Assembly (NCBI RefSeq): GCF_900608595.1 | Contig: NZ_UWYY01000004.1 | Location: 1-64,000, forward strand | Reading direction: 5' to 3' | Length of the DNA stretch: 64,000 nucleotides | Source of the DNA: Promicromonospora panici | Lineage (GTDB): Bacteria; Actinomycetota; Actinomycetes; Actinomycetales; Cellulomonadaceae | Part shown: positions 16,777-24,917 of the stretch, piece after piece | Layout: the number at the start of each line of letters is the position of its first letter | How positions within the stretch are numbered: position 1 is the first letter of the stretch | Notes under the pieces: model-generated | Seen by the model: only the letters and a program-made list of their open reading frames with translations | The model's database searches: none | Told to the model about the DNA's origin: nothing | Made by a program: the position numbers and the translations under genes

Positions 16777-17649
16777 TCAGGCGCCCCGAGCGGCGGCGCA
16801 GCTCCGGGCGTACTCCCCCGGGGCCACGCCGACCGCGCGCACGAAGTCCCCGGTGAAGTGCGCCTGGTCGTAGTAGCCGACGGCGGCCGCGAGCCCCGCC
16901 AGGTCCAGGGCCGGGTCGCGGCCCAGCAGCTCGGCGGCGAGGTGCACCCGGTGCCGCTGCAGCACCCACTTCGGGCTCACCCCCACCCAGTCGGCGAACA
17001 GGCGCTGCAGCGAGCGCGGCGTGGTGCCGAGCCCGGCCGCGAGCGCCGCGACGGTCGTGCCGGGGACGGCGTCGGCGATCATCGCGAAGGCCTCGGCCAG
17101 GGCGGCGAGCGCCGCGGTCGACCGGGACGTCAGGGCGCGCTCGGCGGCGGCCCGGAGCAGCGGGGTGATGGTCCGGACGGCGGCGTCCGGGCGGCCGTCC
17201 CGCGCCTGGGCGATGGCCTCGGCGGCGGCGGGCGCCGCCGTCGGGCCCAAGATCATGGCCGGGCCGACGGCGCCGCGCTCGCCCGGGTGCGTGAGCCCGA
17301 GCAGGGCCCGGTAGCCGCCGGGGCGCAGCTTGGTGCCGACGACGCCGCCGGTCCCGGCGAGCGTGCGCTCGAAGAGCCCGGCGGGCATGGCGTAGGTGAG
17401 GAAGCCTGTCTCCTCCGCGACGACGTGGCCCACGGGGTGCGGCATCACTGTCTGCGTGAACGTGACGCCGGGCGGCAGGTCCCAGGTGATCACCCAGTGC
17501 CAGTCCACGAGGTCACTCAGGTCCTCGGCCGGCTCGACGCGCGCCAGCGCGAACCGGTCGCGCGCCCGCGCGGGGTTCACGATGCCAAGAGTGGGGCCGG
17601 TCTCGAGCGCCTGCGTGACGGCGGGGCCGCCGTCGAACACCTGTCGCAT
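16777..17649 (-). CDS. AraC-family regulator (DUF6597-type N-terminus)
   Basis: The 290-residue protein has a C-terminal AraC domain, with 'GTTPRSLQRLFADWVGVSPK' as one HTH and 'LAAAVGYYDQAHFTGDF' as the second. Its N-terminal 150 residues match the pattern seen in regulators with a 'DWHWVITWDLP...VTFTQTVMPHPVGHVV' segment, usually annotated DUF6597. ATG 17649 is chosen; CAGTCT 7 nt upstream could be a -10 for a leaderless mRNA. It diverges from a VOC-family gene 43 bp away, its most likely target. Confidence 0.87.
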   Translation of the reverse strand: MRQVFDGGPAVTQALETGPTLGIVNPARARDRFALARVEPAEDLSDLVDWHWVITWDLPPGVTFTQTVMPHPVGHVVAEETGFLTYAMPAGLFERTLAGTGGVVGTKLRPGGYRALLGLTHPGERGAVGPAMILGPTAAPAAAEAIAQARDGRPDAAVRTITPLLRAAAERALTSRSTAALAALAEAFAMIADAVPGTTVAALAAGLGTTPRSLQRLFADWVGVSPKWVLQRHRVHLAAELLGRDPALDLAGLAAAVGYYDQAHFTGDFVRAVGVAPGEYARSCAAARGA

Positions 17650-17692
17650 TCTTCCAAGACTGGCACAACCGGGCGGCGGAAGCATCGGTCAC

Positions 17693-18145
17693 ATGAAGAA
17701 CTCAGCCCTGCACCCCAACATCTCCGTGAGCGACGCCCGCGCGGCCATCGACTTCTACGAGGCCGCGCTCGGCGCCGAGACCCTCGACGTGATCACGGCC
17801 GGCGACGCCGTGATCCACTCCGACCTGATCCTCCGGTCCGCGGCCGGGGAGTCCACGTTCACCGTCGCCGCCGCGTTCCCGCCGGACTCCGTGGCGCCCG
17901 AACCGGGCGCGCCCACGCACGCGAGCTTCACGATCCCGGTCGAGGACGCCGATGCCGCCTACGCCCGGGCGGTCGGCGCCGGGGCGACGAGCCTGGCCGA
18001 GCCGGCCGACTGGTTCGAGGGTTTCCGGCAGGCGGCCGTGCGCTGCCCGTTCGGACACCGCTGGTACTTCGTCACGGTGGCCGAGTCGGTCACGGCCGAC
18101 GACGTGCAGCGGGCGAGCGACGCCTGGGTGGCCGCCCGCGACTGA
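17693..18145 (+). CDS. VOC-family (glyoxalase/bleomycin-resistance-like) protein
   Basis: The product is 150 residues and shows two beta-alpha-beta-beta-beta units of the VOC fold. 'HPNISVSDARAAIDFYEAAL' opens the first half and 'ASFTIPVEDADAAYARAVGA' the second. 'FGHRWYFVTV' is the usual closing strand. It is closest in look to the PhnB/YdhG-type subgroup with unknown substrates. It diverges from an AraC gene with a 43-bp shared promoter, so the two are probably functionally linked. Confidence 0.85.
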   Translation: MKNSALHPNISVSDARAAIDFYEAALGAETLDVITAGDAVIHSDLILRSAAGESTFTVAAAFPPDSVAPEPGAPTHASFTIPVEDADAAYARAVGAGATSLAEPADWFEGFRQAAVRCPFGHRWYFVTVAESVTADDVQRASDAWVAARD

Positions 18146-18239
18146 CCCCGGCCCGCCTCGATTCCCGGGCGGTGTTCGGTTTGCCGGGCTAGCGCAGTTC
18201 GGTACGCTTTGCCCCGACCCGAGGAGGAAAGTCAGGATC

Positions 18240-18413
18240 ATGGGAATCCGGTATCGCAAGCGGCTGTCGCTCGGCCCGCTCAAGTTCAACATCACGCAGC
18301 GTGGCTTGTCGTCCATGAGCTTCAAGATCGGTCCCTGGACCTGGAACTCGAAGACCAAGAAGCACTCCTTGAACCTCCCCGGTGGCCTGAGCTGGTACAG
18401 CAACAACAAGTAG
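18240..18413 (+). CDS. Small DUF4236-like protein
   Basis: A 57-residue protein beginning 'MGIRYRKRLSLGPLKFNIT' and rich in Lys, Trp and Ser. It matches the pattern of DUF4236 (basic start, 'SLGPLKFN', later 'NLPGGLSWYS'). GAGGAGG lies 12-15 nt upstream, a little far, but no other start fits. The codon usage is less extreme than its neighbours'. The family has no known function. It appears to stand alone between a VOC gene and dgt. Confidence 0.75.
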   Translation: MGIRYRKRLSLGPLKFNITQRGLSSMSFKIGPWTWNSKTKKHSLNLPGGLSWYSNNK

Positions 18414-18420
18414 CACCTGC

Positions 18421-18450
18421 GGCGGAGGCGGTGCCCAGCGCCCGCCTCCG
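18421..18450 (+). terminator. Perfect 10-bp GC hairpin after the DUF4236 gene
   Basis: GCGGAGGCGG (18421-18430) pairs fully with CCGCCTCCGC (18441-18450) around a 10-nt loop, starting 7 nt after the stop codon. No T-run follows, which is common for GC-rich actinobacterial terminators. Confidence 0.6.
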
Positions 18451-18496
18451 CTGATGGCCACACCCTCGGGATTCCGGGGATGTCAGCCACGGTGAC

Positions 18497-18502
18497 TAGA
18501 GT
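18497..18502 (+). promoter_or_regulatory. -10 element for a leaderless dgt transcript
   Basis: TAGAGT ends 6 nt before GTG 18509 and there is no ribosome site, so the GTG is probably the first codon of the mRNA. Confidence 0.55.
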
Positions 18503-18508
18503 GGCCAC

Positions 18509-19795
18509 GTGGAGCAACCCCCTGGGAAGAGCATCCCGCCGTCGTACAGCGCGCACGACGTCGAACGCTGGGTGGCCGAACCGCCCAAGTCGCAGGCCCG
18601 GACCCCCTTCGAACGTGACCGCGGCCGCGTGGTGCACTCCTCCGCGCTGCGCCGGCTCGGCGCCAAGACGCAGGTGCTCGGCGCGGGCCACGACGACTTC
18701 GTGCGTACACGCCTGACCCACTCCCTCGAGGTCGCCCAGGTCGGCCGTGGCATGGGCCGCTCGCTGGGCTGCGACCCCGACGTCGTCGACACCGCCTGCC
18801 TGACGCACGACCTCGGGCACCCGCCCTTCGGGCACAACGGCGAGACCGCACTCGCCGAGATCGCGGAACCGATCGGCGGCTTCGAGGGGAACGCCCAGAC
18901 CCTGCGCCTGCTGACCCGGCTCGAGCCCAAGGTGCTCGCCGACGACGGCACGCCCGCCGGCCTCAACCTGACCCGCGCGAGCCTCGACGCGAGCGTCAAG
19001 TATCCGTGGGCCTACGGCGCCGGCCCGGCTCGCCCCGACGGCACGGCGAGCCGCAAGTTCGGCGTCTACGAGGACGACCTGCCCGTCTTCACCTGGCTCC
19101 GTAAGGACGCGCCGGACGGCGTCAAGTGCCTCGAGGCCCAGGTCATGGACCTCGCCGACGACATCAGCTATTCGGTGCACGACGTCGAGGACGGCGTCGT
19201 GGCCGGCCGGATCGACCTCGACCTCATGGCCGATGCCGACGAACGGCAGCGCGTGGCCGAGTACGTGCGGGACTGGTACGGCGAGTGGTACACCGTCGAC
19301 GCCATCGACGCCGCGCTCGGGCGGCTGCAGGACTACCTGCGCGGCGAGGGGCACCTGGTACGGGCCTTCGACGGGTCCCGCCGGGCGCTGGCCTCGCTCA
19401 AGGACATGACGAGCCAGCTCATCGGCCGGTTCATCGGAGCCGCGATCGAGGGCACGCGCGCGGTGTACGGGCAGGGCCCCCTGACGCGCTACGCCGCGCG
19501 GCTGGTCGTGCCGTCGGACACGGAGCACGAGATCCTCGCGCTCAAGGGAATCGCCGTCGCCTACGTCATGGCCCCGCGCGGCCAGGAGCCCCGGTACCTG
19601 CGGGAACGGGAGATCCTGACCGACCTCGTGCGCGTGCTGGCCGACCGCGCGCCCGACAACCTGGAGACGCCGTTCGCGGCGGACTGGCGGGCCGCGCCGG
19701 ACGACTCGGCCCGCCTCCGCATCGTGGTCGACCAGGTGGCGTCGATGACGGACCTGTCGGCCCTGGCGCTGCACCACCGGCTGGTCAGCCCTTGA
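18509..19795 (+). CDS. dgt: Deoxyguanosinetriphosphate triphosphohydrolase (HD domain)
   Basis: This enzyme hydrolyses dGTP, or dNTPs more broadly, to deoxynucleoside and triphosphate and so helps set the dNTP pool. The 428-residue protein carries the HD signature: 'RTRLTHSLEVAQVGRGMGR', then 'CLTHDLGHPPFGHNGE', and a later Asp in 'VMDLADDISYSVHDVED'. The conserved start 'RTPFERDRGRVVHSSALRRL' is complete. GTG 18509 fits a leaderless mRNA. Its last 11 bases overlap the end of the convergent malG gene. The neighbourhood (dnaG, dgt) is a common one in actinobacteria. Confidence 0.94.
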   Translation: MEQPPGKSIPPSYSAHDVERWVAEPPKSQARTPFERDRGRVVHSSALRRLGAKTQVLGAGHDDFVRTRLTHSLEVAQVGRGMGRSLGCDPDVVDTACLTHDLGHPPFGHNGETALAEIAEPIGGFEGNAQTLRLLTRLEPKVLADDGTPAGLNLTRASLDASVKYPWAYGAGPARPDGTASRKFGVYEDDLPVFTWLRKDAPDGVKCLEAQVMDLADDISYSVHDVEDGVVAGRIDLDLMADADERQRVAEYVRDWYGEWYTVDAIDAALGRLQDYLRGEGHLVRAFDGSRRALASLKDMTSQLIGRFIGAAIEGTRAVYGQGPLTRYAARLVVPSDTEHEILALKGIAVAYVMAPRGQEPRYLREREILTDLVRVLADRAPDNLETPFAADWRAAPDDSARLRIVVDQVASMTDLSALALHHRLVSP

Positions 19796-20720
19796 CCGAC
19801 CCCGCCGTCAGGCCGCCCACTATGTACTTCTGCAAGAACAGGAACAGCGCGAGCACCGGCACCGCCGAGACGACGGCGCCCGCCGCGAACAGGCCCCAGT
19901 TGGCCTCCTGCAGCGACGAGACCCAGCCGTAGAGGCCGACGGCGAGCGTCCAGTTCTCCTCCGACTGCAGCAGCACGCGCGCGATGATGAACTCGCCGAA
20001 CGTACTGATGAAGCTGAGCAGTCCCACCACCGCGAGGATCGGCGCGGTCAGGCGCAGCACGATCGTCCAGTAGATCTGCGCGTGCGAGGCGCCGTCGATC
20101 TTCGCGGCCTCGTCGATCTCGCGCGGCACCGTGTTGAAGAACCCGTACATGAGAAACGTGTTCACCCCGAGCGCCCCGCCCAGGTACACGCAGATCAGCG
20201 CCAGCTTGGAGTCCAGGCCGAGCACGGGCACCACGTTCCCGAGCGAGATGAGCAGCAGGAAGATCGCCACGAACGCGAGCATCTGCGGGAACATCTGGAT
20301 GATGAGCAGGGCCGTGAGCCCCACCCGGCGTCCGCTGAACCGGAACCGGGAGAAGGCGTACGCCGCGGCGGCGCCCATGAGCACCGTCCCGACGCCGGTG
20401 GCGACCGCCACCACGAGCGTGTTGGCCATCCAGGTCCAGAACCGCGTGCCGCCGAGGGCCACGTAGTTCGCCCCGGACACCGACGCGAACAGGTCGTTGG
20501 AGCCGGTCAGCGTGCCGCCGTCGGCCAGGGAGGCCGAGACGACGTAGACCAGCGGGAAGCCCGCGTAGGCCACGGCGAGCACGCCGACCAGGTGGCGCCA
20601 GCCCAGGTCGGAGAACCAGCGGGCCGCCGTCGGACGGCGGGACGGCGCGGGGCGGCGCGGCGGGTCCGCCGGGCGGGCGAGGGATGGCGGGCGGGACATC
20701 GGGGCGGACGTCGTGCTCAT
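19785..20720 (-). CDS. malG: Maltose/maltodextrin ABC transporter permease MalG
   Basis: An inner-membrane permease of 311 residues with about six helices. The EAA loop that contacts the ATPase is clear ('EIDEAAKIDGASHAQIYWTI'). Its ATG overlaps the malF stop by ATGA, so translation is coupled. The N-terminal 40 residues are Pro/Arg-rich and probably cytoplasmic. No ATPase gene is present in the operon; actinobacterial sugar importers commonly share a single MsiK-type ATPase encoded elsewhere. The stop codon lies inside the end of dgt on the other strand. Confidence 0.92.
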   Translation of the reverse strand: MSTTSAPMSRPPSLARPADPPRRPAPSRRPTAARWFSDLGWRHLVGVLAVAYAGFPLVYVVSASLADGGTLTGSNDLFASVSGANYVALGGTRFWTWMANTLVVAVATGVGTVLMGAAAAYAFSRFRFSGRRVGLTALLIIQMFPQMLAFVAIFLLLISLGNVVPVLGLDSKLALICVYLGGALGVNTFLMYGFFNTVPREIDEAAKIDGASHAQIYWTIVLRLTAPILAVVGLLSFISTFGEFIIARVLLQSEENWTLAVGLYGWVSSLQEANWGLFAAGAVVSAVPVLALFLFLQKYIVGGLTAGSVKG

Positions 20721-22288
20721 CAGGCGATCTCCTCGAGCGAGCGGGTGCGCCGGAACGCGAGGGCGGAGATGGTCGCGACCACCACGAAGATGACTATCGA
20801 CAGCGCACTGGCCAGGCCGTAGTCCTTGGCGGCGGTCCCGTCGAGCCCGGAGACCGAGTAGACCATCGAGATCAGGATGTCGGTGTGCCCCAGCGGCACC
20901 GAGGCGTCGTCGAACCGTGGCCCGCCACCCGTGAGCATGTAGATCAGCGTGAAGTTGTTGAAGTTGAAGGCGAACGACGAGATGAGCAGCGGCGCCGTGG
21001 CGACCAGGAGCAGCGGCAGGGTGATGGACCGCCAGGTGCGCCACCGTCCCGCGCCGTCGATCCTCGCGGCCTCCAGCACGTCCCCCGGCAGGGACTGCAG
21101 CGCGCCCGTGCAGATCAGGAACATGTACGGGAAGCCGAGCCACAGGTTGACGCCGAGCACCGCCAGCTTGGCGAGCACCGGGTCGGTGAGCCACGGGATC
21201 TGCGCCCCGCCGAGCAGCACCTCGTTGACGAAACCGTAGGACCGGTTCAGCAGGCCCGACCACAGCAGGGCCGCGAGGAACCCCGGGATCGCGTACGGCA
21301 GGATCACCAGCGTCCGGTAGATCCGGCGGCCGCGCAGCCGCGCGTCGTTGAACGCGATGGCCAGGAACAGGCCGAGCAGGAACGTGGACGCCACGGAGAC
21401 CACCGCGAAGGCGAACGTCCAGAGCAGGATCTTGCCGAACGGGCCCGCGTACCGGTCGTCACCGAACGCCGTGACGAAGTTGTCCAGCCCGACCAGCACC
21501 CGCCAGCCCACCGGCAGGGTCGAGCCGTCGGCGGCCTCGAACTGGCCGTCGTCATTGGGCGTGTAGGTCACGCCGGTCGCGGTGTCCGTCATCGTGTCCG
21601 ACGGCGCGTCGTAGGTCAGCGTGGACGTGAAGACGTACCCGGTCCGGGCGTCCTGGGTGCGGATCGAGCCGTCGGTCGGGTCGTCGGAGACGGGCACGCG
21701 CAGGTCGGTGACCTCCTGCTGACTCTCCAGGACCTCGGCGTAGGTCAGCACCGTGTACCCGGGCAGGGCGGTAACCCGGCCGTCCTCCACGGTGGCGTCC
21801 GGTGCGGGCTCCAGCGGCTGATCGGCCGTGCCCACCTGCATCGCGCCGTCCGGTGATCCGAGCGCGAAGCCGAGCTCGTCGCCGTCCGCCACCACGGTGA
21901 GGGGCGACGACGGCGAGCCCTCCACCCGGCGCTCGTTCTGCACCAGGAGGGCCTCGATCGCCTGCTCCTTGGTGGAGTTGTGCCCGTCGCCGTAGTTGGT
22001 GAACGCGACGTAGCCGGTGTAGGCCACGACGTACACCTGGTAGACGAGGAGGAAGGCGAGCCCCGGCAGGATGTACTTCAGCGGCAGCGCGCGCTTGGAG
22101 AAGTAGGCCCAGTTCGCCACGAGCAGCAGTGCCACCATCGCCGCCAGGATGCCCCACGACCCGGCGCCCCACGCGGCCAGGACGGCGTAAACGCCGAGGG
22201 CGTCGACCAGCGCGATCAGGGCGAGCTTCACGAGAAACCCGGGGCTCCAGCCGGTCCGGCCGGAGCCCAGGGTCGCGGGCAGCGACAT
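20720..22288 (-). CDS. malF: Maltose/maltodextrin ABC transporter permease MalF
   Basis: This 522-residue permease has the MalF architecture: two N-terminal helices, a third ending 'VAFTNYGDGHNSTKEQAIE', then a large extracytoplasmic P2-type loop of about 190 residues, and a C-terminal transporter domain. The EAA loop is 'VLEAARIDGAGRWRTWRSIT'. The long loop is a hallmark of maltose-type MalF rather than generic sugar permeases, and supports an alpha-glucoside substrate. ATG 22288 overlaps the malE stop (ATGA), as does malG with malF. Confidence 0.92.
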   Translation of the reverse strand: MSLPATLGSGRTGWSPGFLVKLALIALVDALGVYAVLAAWGAGSWGILAAMVALLLVANWAYFSKRALPLKYILPGLAFLLVYQVYVVAYTGYVAFTNYGDGHNSTKEQAIEALLVQNERRVEGSPSSPLTVVADGDELGFALGSPDGAMQVGTADQPLEPAPDATVEDGRVTALPGYTVLTYAEVLESQQEVTDLRVPVSDDPTDGSIRTQDARTGYVFTSTLTYDAPSDTMTDTATGVTYTPNDDGQFEAADGSTLPVGWRVLVGLDNFVTAFGDDRYAGPFGKILLWTFAFAVVSVASTFLLGLFLAIAFNDARLRGRRIYRTLVILPYAIPGFLAALLWSGLLNRSYGFVNEVLLGGAQIPWLTDPVLAKLAVLGVNLWLGFPYMFLICTGALQSLPGDVLEAARIDGAGRWRTWRSITLPLLLVATAPLLISSFAFNFNNFTLIYMLTGGGPRFDDASVPLGHTDILISMVYSVSGLDGTAAKDYGLASALSIVIFVVVATISALAFRRTRSLEEIA

Positions 22289-23511
22289 CAGCCGATCTCG
22301 CCCTGGATGTCGGAGACCATCTTGTCCCAGGCCTTGGCCGGGTCGGACTTGCCGGAGACGATCGCGGCCTCCGTGACGCCCCAGTACGCCCACACGGCGC
22401 CCATCTCGGGCAGCGACGGCATCGGGACGGCGTCGGCGCCGACCGCACGGAAGCCCGCGGTGATCGGGTCCTCGGAGGCGGTGTCGGCGGCCGCGATGAG
22501 GGCCGGCGGGCGGTCACCCGCCTCGTAGAGCGCGAGCTGCGCCTCAGGGGTGGCCATGTGGTTGACCAGGAAGTCGTTGGCGAGCAGCGCGTTCTCGCTC
22601 TGCGCGCTCACGTAGAAGCCGGCCACGCCCACGAACGGCTGGGCGGGCTCGCCGCCGGCGCTCGGGATGGGGTCGATCGCCAGGTCGAGGTCGCCGAACT
22701 GCTCCAGCATCCACGGCCCGCCCACGATGTACGGCGACTCGCCCTTGGCGAAGGCCGCCACCGCGATGTCGTAGGTGACGTCGGTGCTCAGCGTCCCGGC
22801 CTCGCCCTGGTCCGCCAGCCACTGCGCGAACTTCGTGCCGCCGTCGCCGCCGAGCGCGAGCTCGGGCGCGTAGGAGCCGTCAGCGTTCTGCTCGAACACC
22901 GGGGCGCCGAACGACATCTGCAGGGGGTAGTAGGTGTAGGGGTCACCTTCGGTGGAGGTCTGGATCAGCAGCGGGTACTTGGTCCCGGCGTCCTTGCCGG
23001 CCGCTATGGCGTCGTCCCAGGTGGCGGGCGCCTCGGGGGCGATCTCGGTGTTGCGGATCAGCGCGATGTTCTCGACGGCGTAGGGCAGGCCGTAGACCTG
23101 GCCGTCCTGCGTGAAGGCCGAGACGGAGACCGGCTCGAACGCTGCGGCCGTGTCGCCGAGCTCGATCGGGGCGACGACGCCGTTGGACGTGAGCTCGCCG
23201 AGCCAGTCGTGCGCGCCGACCGTGATGTCCGGGCCCTTGCCCGTGGGCACCTGGGCCAGGAAGTCGGGGCGGATGTCCTCGAAGTTCTTCAGAACCACCT
23301 CCACCTCCGCGCCGGTCGACTCCTCGAAGCCGGCCGCGGCGTCCTCGACAGCGGCCTGGCGGGTCTCGTCGACCCAGACGGTGAGGGTCGCCCCCGCGCC
23401 GTTGGGCGCCGCGGACGACTCCGCGCCCGCTGGTTCCTCCGCGCCGCCCGAGCAGGCGGCCAGCGCCAGCGTCGAGGTCAGCGCAGCGGCGGTCAGGATG
23501 CTCCGTCGCAT
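22288..23511 (-). CDS. malE: Maltose/maltodextrin-binding lipoprotein MalE
   Basis: The 407-residue extracellular solute-binding protein starts at ATG 23511, with GGGAG 5 nt upstream. A signal peptide ends in the lipobox 'LAAC' near residue 20, so it is anchored in the membrane as a lipoprotein. The mature part is a family-1 binding protein, with 'LTVWVDETRQAAVEDAAAGF' at the start and 'GLPYAVENIALIRN' further on. The operon malE-malF-malG is tightly coupled. CTTGCAG-like repeats in the promoter, and the divergent LacI gene, point to repression relieved by maltose-type sugars. Confidence 0.92.
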   Translation of the reverse strand: MRRSILTAAALTSTLALAACSGGAEEPAGAESSAAPNGAGATLTVWVDETRQAAVEDAAAGFEESTGAEVEVVLKNFEDIRPDFLAQVPTGKGPDITVGAHDWLGELTSNGVVAPIELGDTAAAFEPVSVSAFTQDGQVYGLPYAVENIALIRNTEIAPEAPATWDDAIAAGKDAGTKYPLLIQTSTEGDPYTYYPLQMSFGAPVFEQNADGSYAPELALGGDGGTKFAQWLADQGEAGTLSTDVTYDIAVAAFAKGESPYIVGGPWMLEQFGDLDLAIDPIPSAGGEPAQPFVGVAGFYVSAQSENALLANDFLVNHMATPEAQLALYEAGDRPPALIAAADTASEDPITAGFRAVGADAVPMPSLPEMGAVWAYWGVTEAAIVSGKSDPAKAWDKMVSDIQGEIG

Positions 23512-23585
23512 CGTCACTCCCGGTGGTTCGCGGCCCGACGTCGGGCCTGGTTGATGACCCGAACCGTAGGGCCTGGCTGAGCGAT

Positions 23586-23625
23586 CTTGCAAGTTCTTGC
23601 GATAAAGTTTCAGCATCGCTTGCAG
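23586..23625. promoter_or_regulatory. MalR-type operator cluster upstream of malE
   Basis: Three copies of a CTTGC-core motif are present: CTTGCAA (23586-23592), CTTGCGA (23596-23602) and CTTGCAG (23619-23625). They resemble the CTTGCAG repeats described upstream of streptomycete malE and amylase genes, which a LacI-family MalR binds. AGTTTCAGCA here recurs at the GH13 promoter. Confidence 0.7.
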
Positions 23626-23693
23626 CCGGTCATGGACGACGGCGGCGACCGCGGGTGCCGACACCCGCCAATCACTGGGGACGAGGACGTGAG

Positions 23694-24743
23694 ATGTCAC
23701 CTAGGCTGCCAGGCGTGCGCACCCGACTGACCGACCTCGCCGAGCAGGCTGGGGTCTCCACCGCGACCGTGTCGCGCGTGCTCAACGGCAAGCCCGGCGT
23801 GGCCGGCGAGACCCGCCAGGCGGTGCTGGCCGCCCTGGACGTGCTGGGCTACGAGCGCCCGTCCGCGCTGCGCGCCCGCCCCGCGGGGCTCATCGGCCTG
23901 GTGGTCCCCGAGCTGTCCAACCCGGTGTTTCCCGCGTTTGCGCAAGCCATCGAGTCACAGCTCGCCTCGCGCGGCTACACCCCGCTGCTGTGCACGCAGT
24001 CGCCGGGCGGCACCACCGAGGACGAGTACGTCGAGACCCTGATCGACCACGCGGTGGACGGAATCGTCTTCGTGTCCGGCAAGCACGCCGACACGCGGGC
24101 GTCCACCGAGCGTTACCAGCGGCTGCGCGGCCGGGGGCTGCCGATCGTGCTGATCAACGGGTACGCCGCAGGCATCGACGCCCCGTTCGTCTCGCCCGAC
24201 GACGCCGCCAGCGTCGAGCTCTCCGTCCGGCACCTGGTGGCGCTGGGCCACCGCCGCATCGGCATGGCGATCGGCCCCGACCGGTTCGTGCCGGCGAAGC
24301 GCAAGATCGAGGCGTTCGCGGCCCAGCTCGTGCGGCACGGCCTCGCGGCCGACGAGACGGAGGCCCGCGAGCACGTGGCCCTCACCCTCTACACGCTGGA
24401 GGGCGGCCAGGCGTCGGCCGGCGAGCTGTTCGACTCCGGGCACACCGCCGTCGTCTGCGGATCCGACCTGATGGCGCTCGGCGCGATCCGCGCCGCACAC
24501 TCCCGCGGCCTGTCCGTGCCGGACGACGTGAGCGTCGTGGGGTACGACGACTCCCCCCTGGTCGCGTTCACCGACCCGCCGCTGACGACCGTGCGCCAGC
24601 CCGTCGCCGACATGGCGCACGCGGCGGTCAGCGCGCTGCTCACCGAGATCCACGGCGAGCGGGCACCTCGCTCGGAGCTCCTCTTCACCCCGGAACTGGT
24701 GGTCCGAGGCTCGACGGGCGCCGCCCCGACCCGCCACCCCTGA
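23694..24743 (+). CDS. LacI-family regulator (MalR-like)
   Basis: The protein of about 349 residues has an N-terminal LacI HTH ('TDLAEQAGVSTATVSRVLNG') followed by a periplasmic-binding-protein-like sensor domain ('GLIGLVVPELSNPVFPAFAQ'). Two starts compete. ATG 23694 has GAGGA 6 nt upstream; GTG 23715 lies 7 nt after TAGGCT and could be leaderless. Both keep the whole HTH. The gene diverges from malEFG and precedes a GH13 alpha-glucosidase. The same operator-like sequence occurs at both target promoters, so it is the probable regulator of the whole alpha-glucan cluster. Confidence 0.9.
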   Translation: MSPRLPGVRTRLTDLAEQAGVSTATVSRVLNGKPGVAGETRQAVLAALDVLGYERPSALRARPAGLIGLVVPELSNPVFPAFAQAIESQLASRGYTPLLCTQSPGGTTEDEYVETLIDHAVDGIVFVSGKHADTRASTERYQRLRGRGLPIVLINGYAAGIDAPFVSPDDAASVELSVRHLVALGHRRIGMAIGPDRFVPAKRKIEAFAAQLVRHGLAADETEAREHVALTLYTLEGGQASAGELFDSGHTAVVCGSDLMALGAIRAAHSRGLSVPDDVSVVGYDDSPLVAFTDPPLTTVRQPVADMAHAAVSALLTEIHGERAPRSELLFTPELVVRGSTGAAPTRHP

Positions 24744-24752
24744 CCCCACCGT

Positions 24753-24823
24753 CCCTTGTTGTGGGCGCGATCGTTGCGCCTAAAACAAACAGGTAGTCGC
24801 AAAGATCACGCCCACAGCCAACC
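24753..24823. repeat. Interspersed palindromic repeat family A, copy 1
   Basis: The left arm (24756-24778, beginning TTGTTGTGGGCGCGAT) pairs with the right arm (24798-24821) with few mismatches, around a loop that begins CCT and contains AGG. Two other copies occur at 26686-26756 and 33763-33832. This copy lies between the lacI stop and the GH13 promoter. It could terminate transcription or be a REP-like element. Confidence 0.8.
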
Positions 24824-24865
24824 ACTTTGTCGGGGCGCATGACATTTCGGGGTCGGATCCTCCCG

Positions 24866-24880
24866 TACGCTTTCTGCAAG
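24866..24880 (+). promoter_or_regulatory. GH13 gene promoter (-10) overlapped by a MalR-type operator
   Basis: TACGCT (24866-24871) is a likely -10 hexamer. CTGCAAG (24874-24880), the reverse complement of CTTGCAG, lies where transcription would start. A repressor bound here would block initiation. The following AGTTTCAGCA is shared with the malE promoter. Confidence 0.6.
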
Positions 24881-24917
24881 TTTCAGCAGATACCCCCGAA
24901 TTCCGAGGATCCGACAC

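Noticed and set aside
14908..18192. A continuous plus-strand open frame of over 1,000 codons
   Set aside because: It is antisense to dnaG and the second AraC gene. High GC content keeps such shadow frames open, and no domain is readable.
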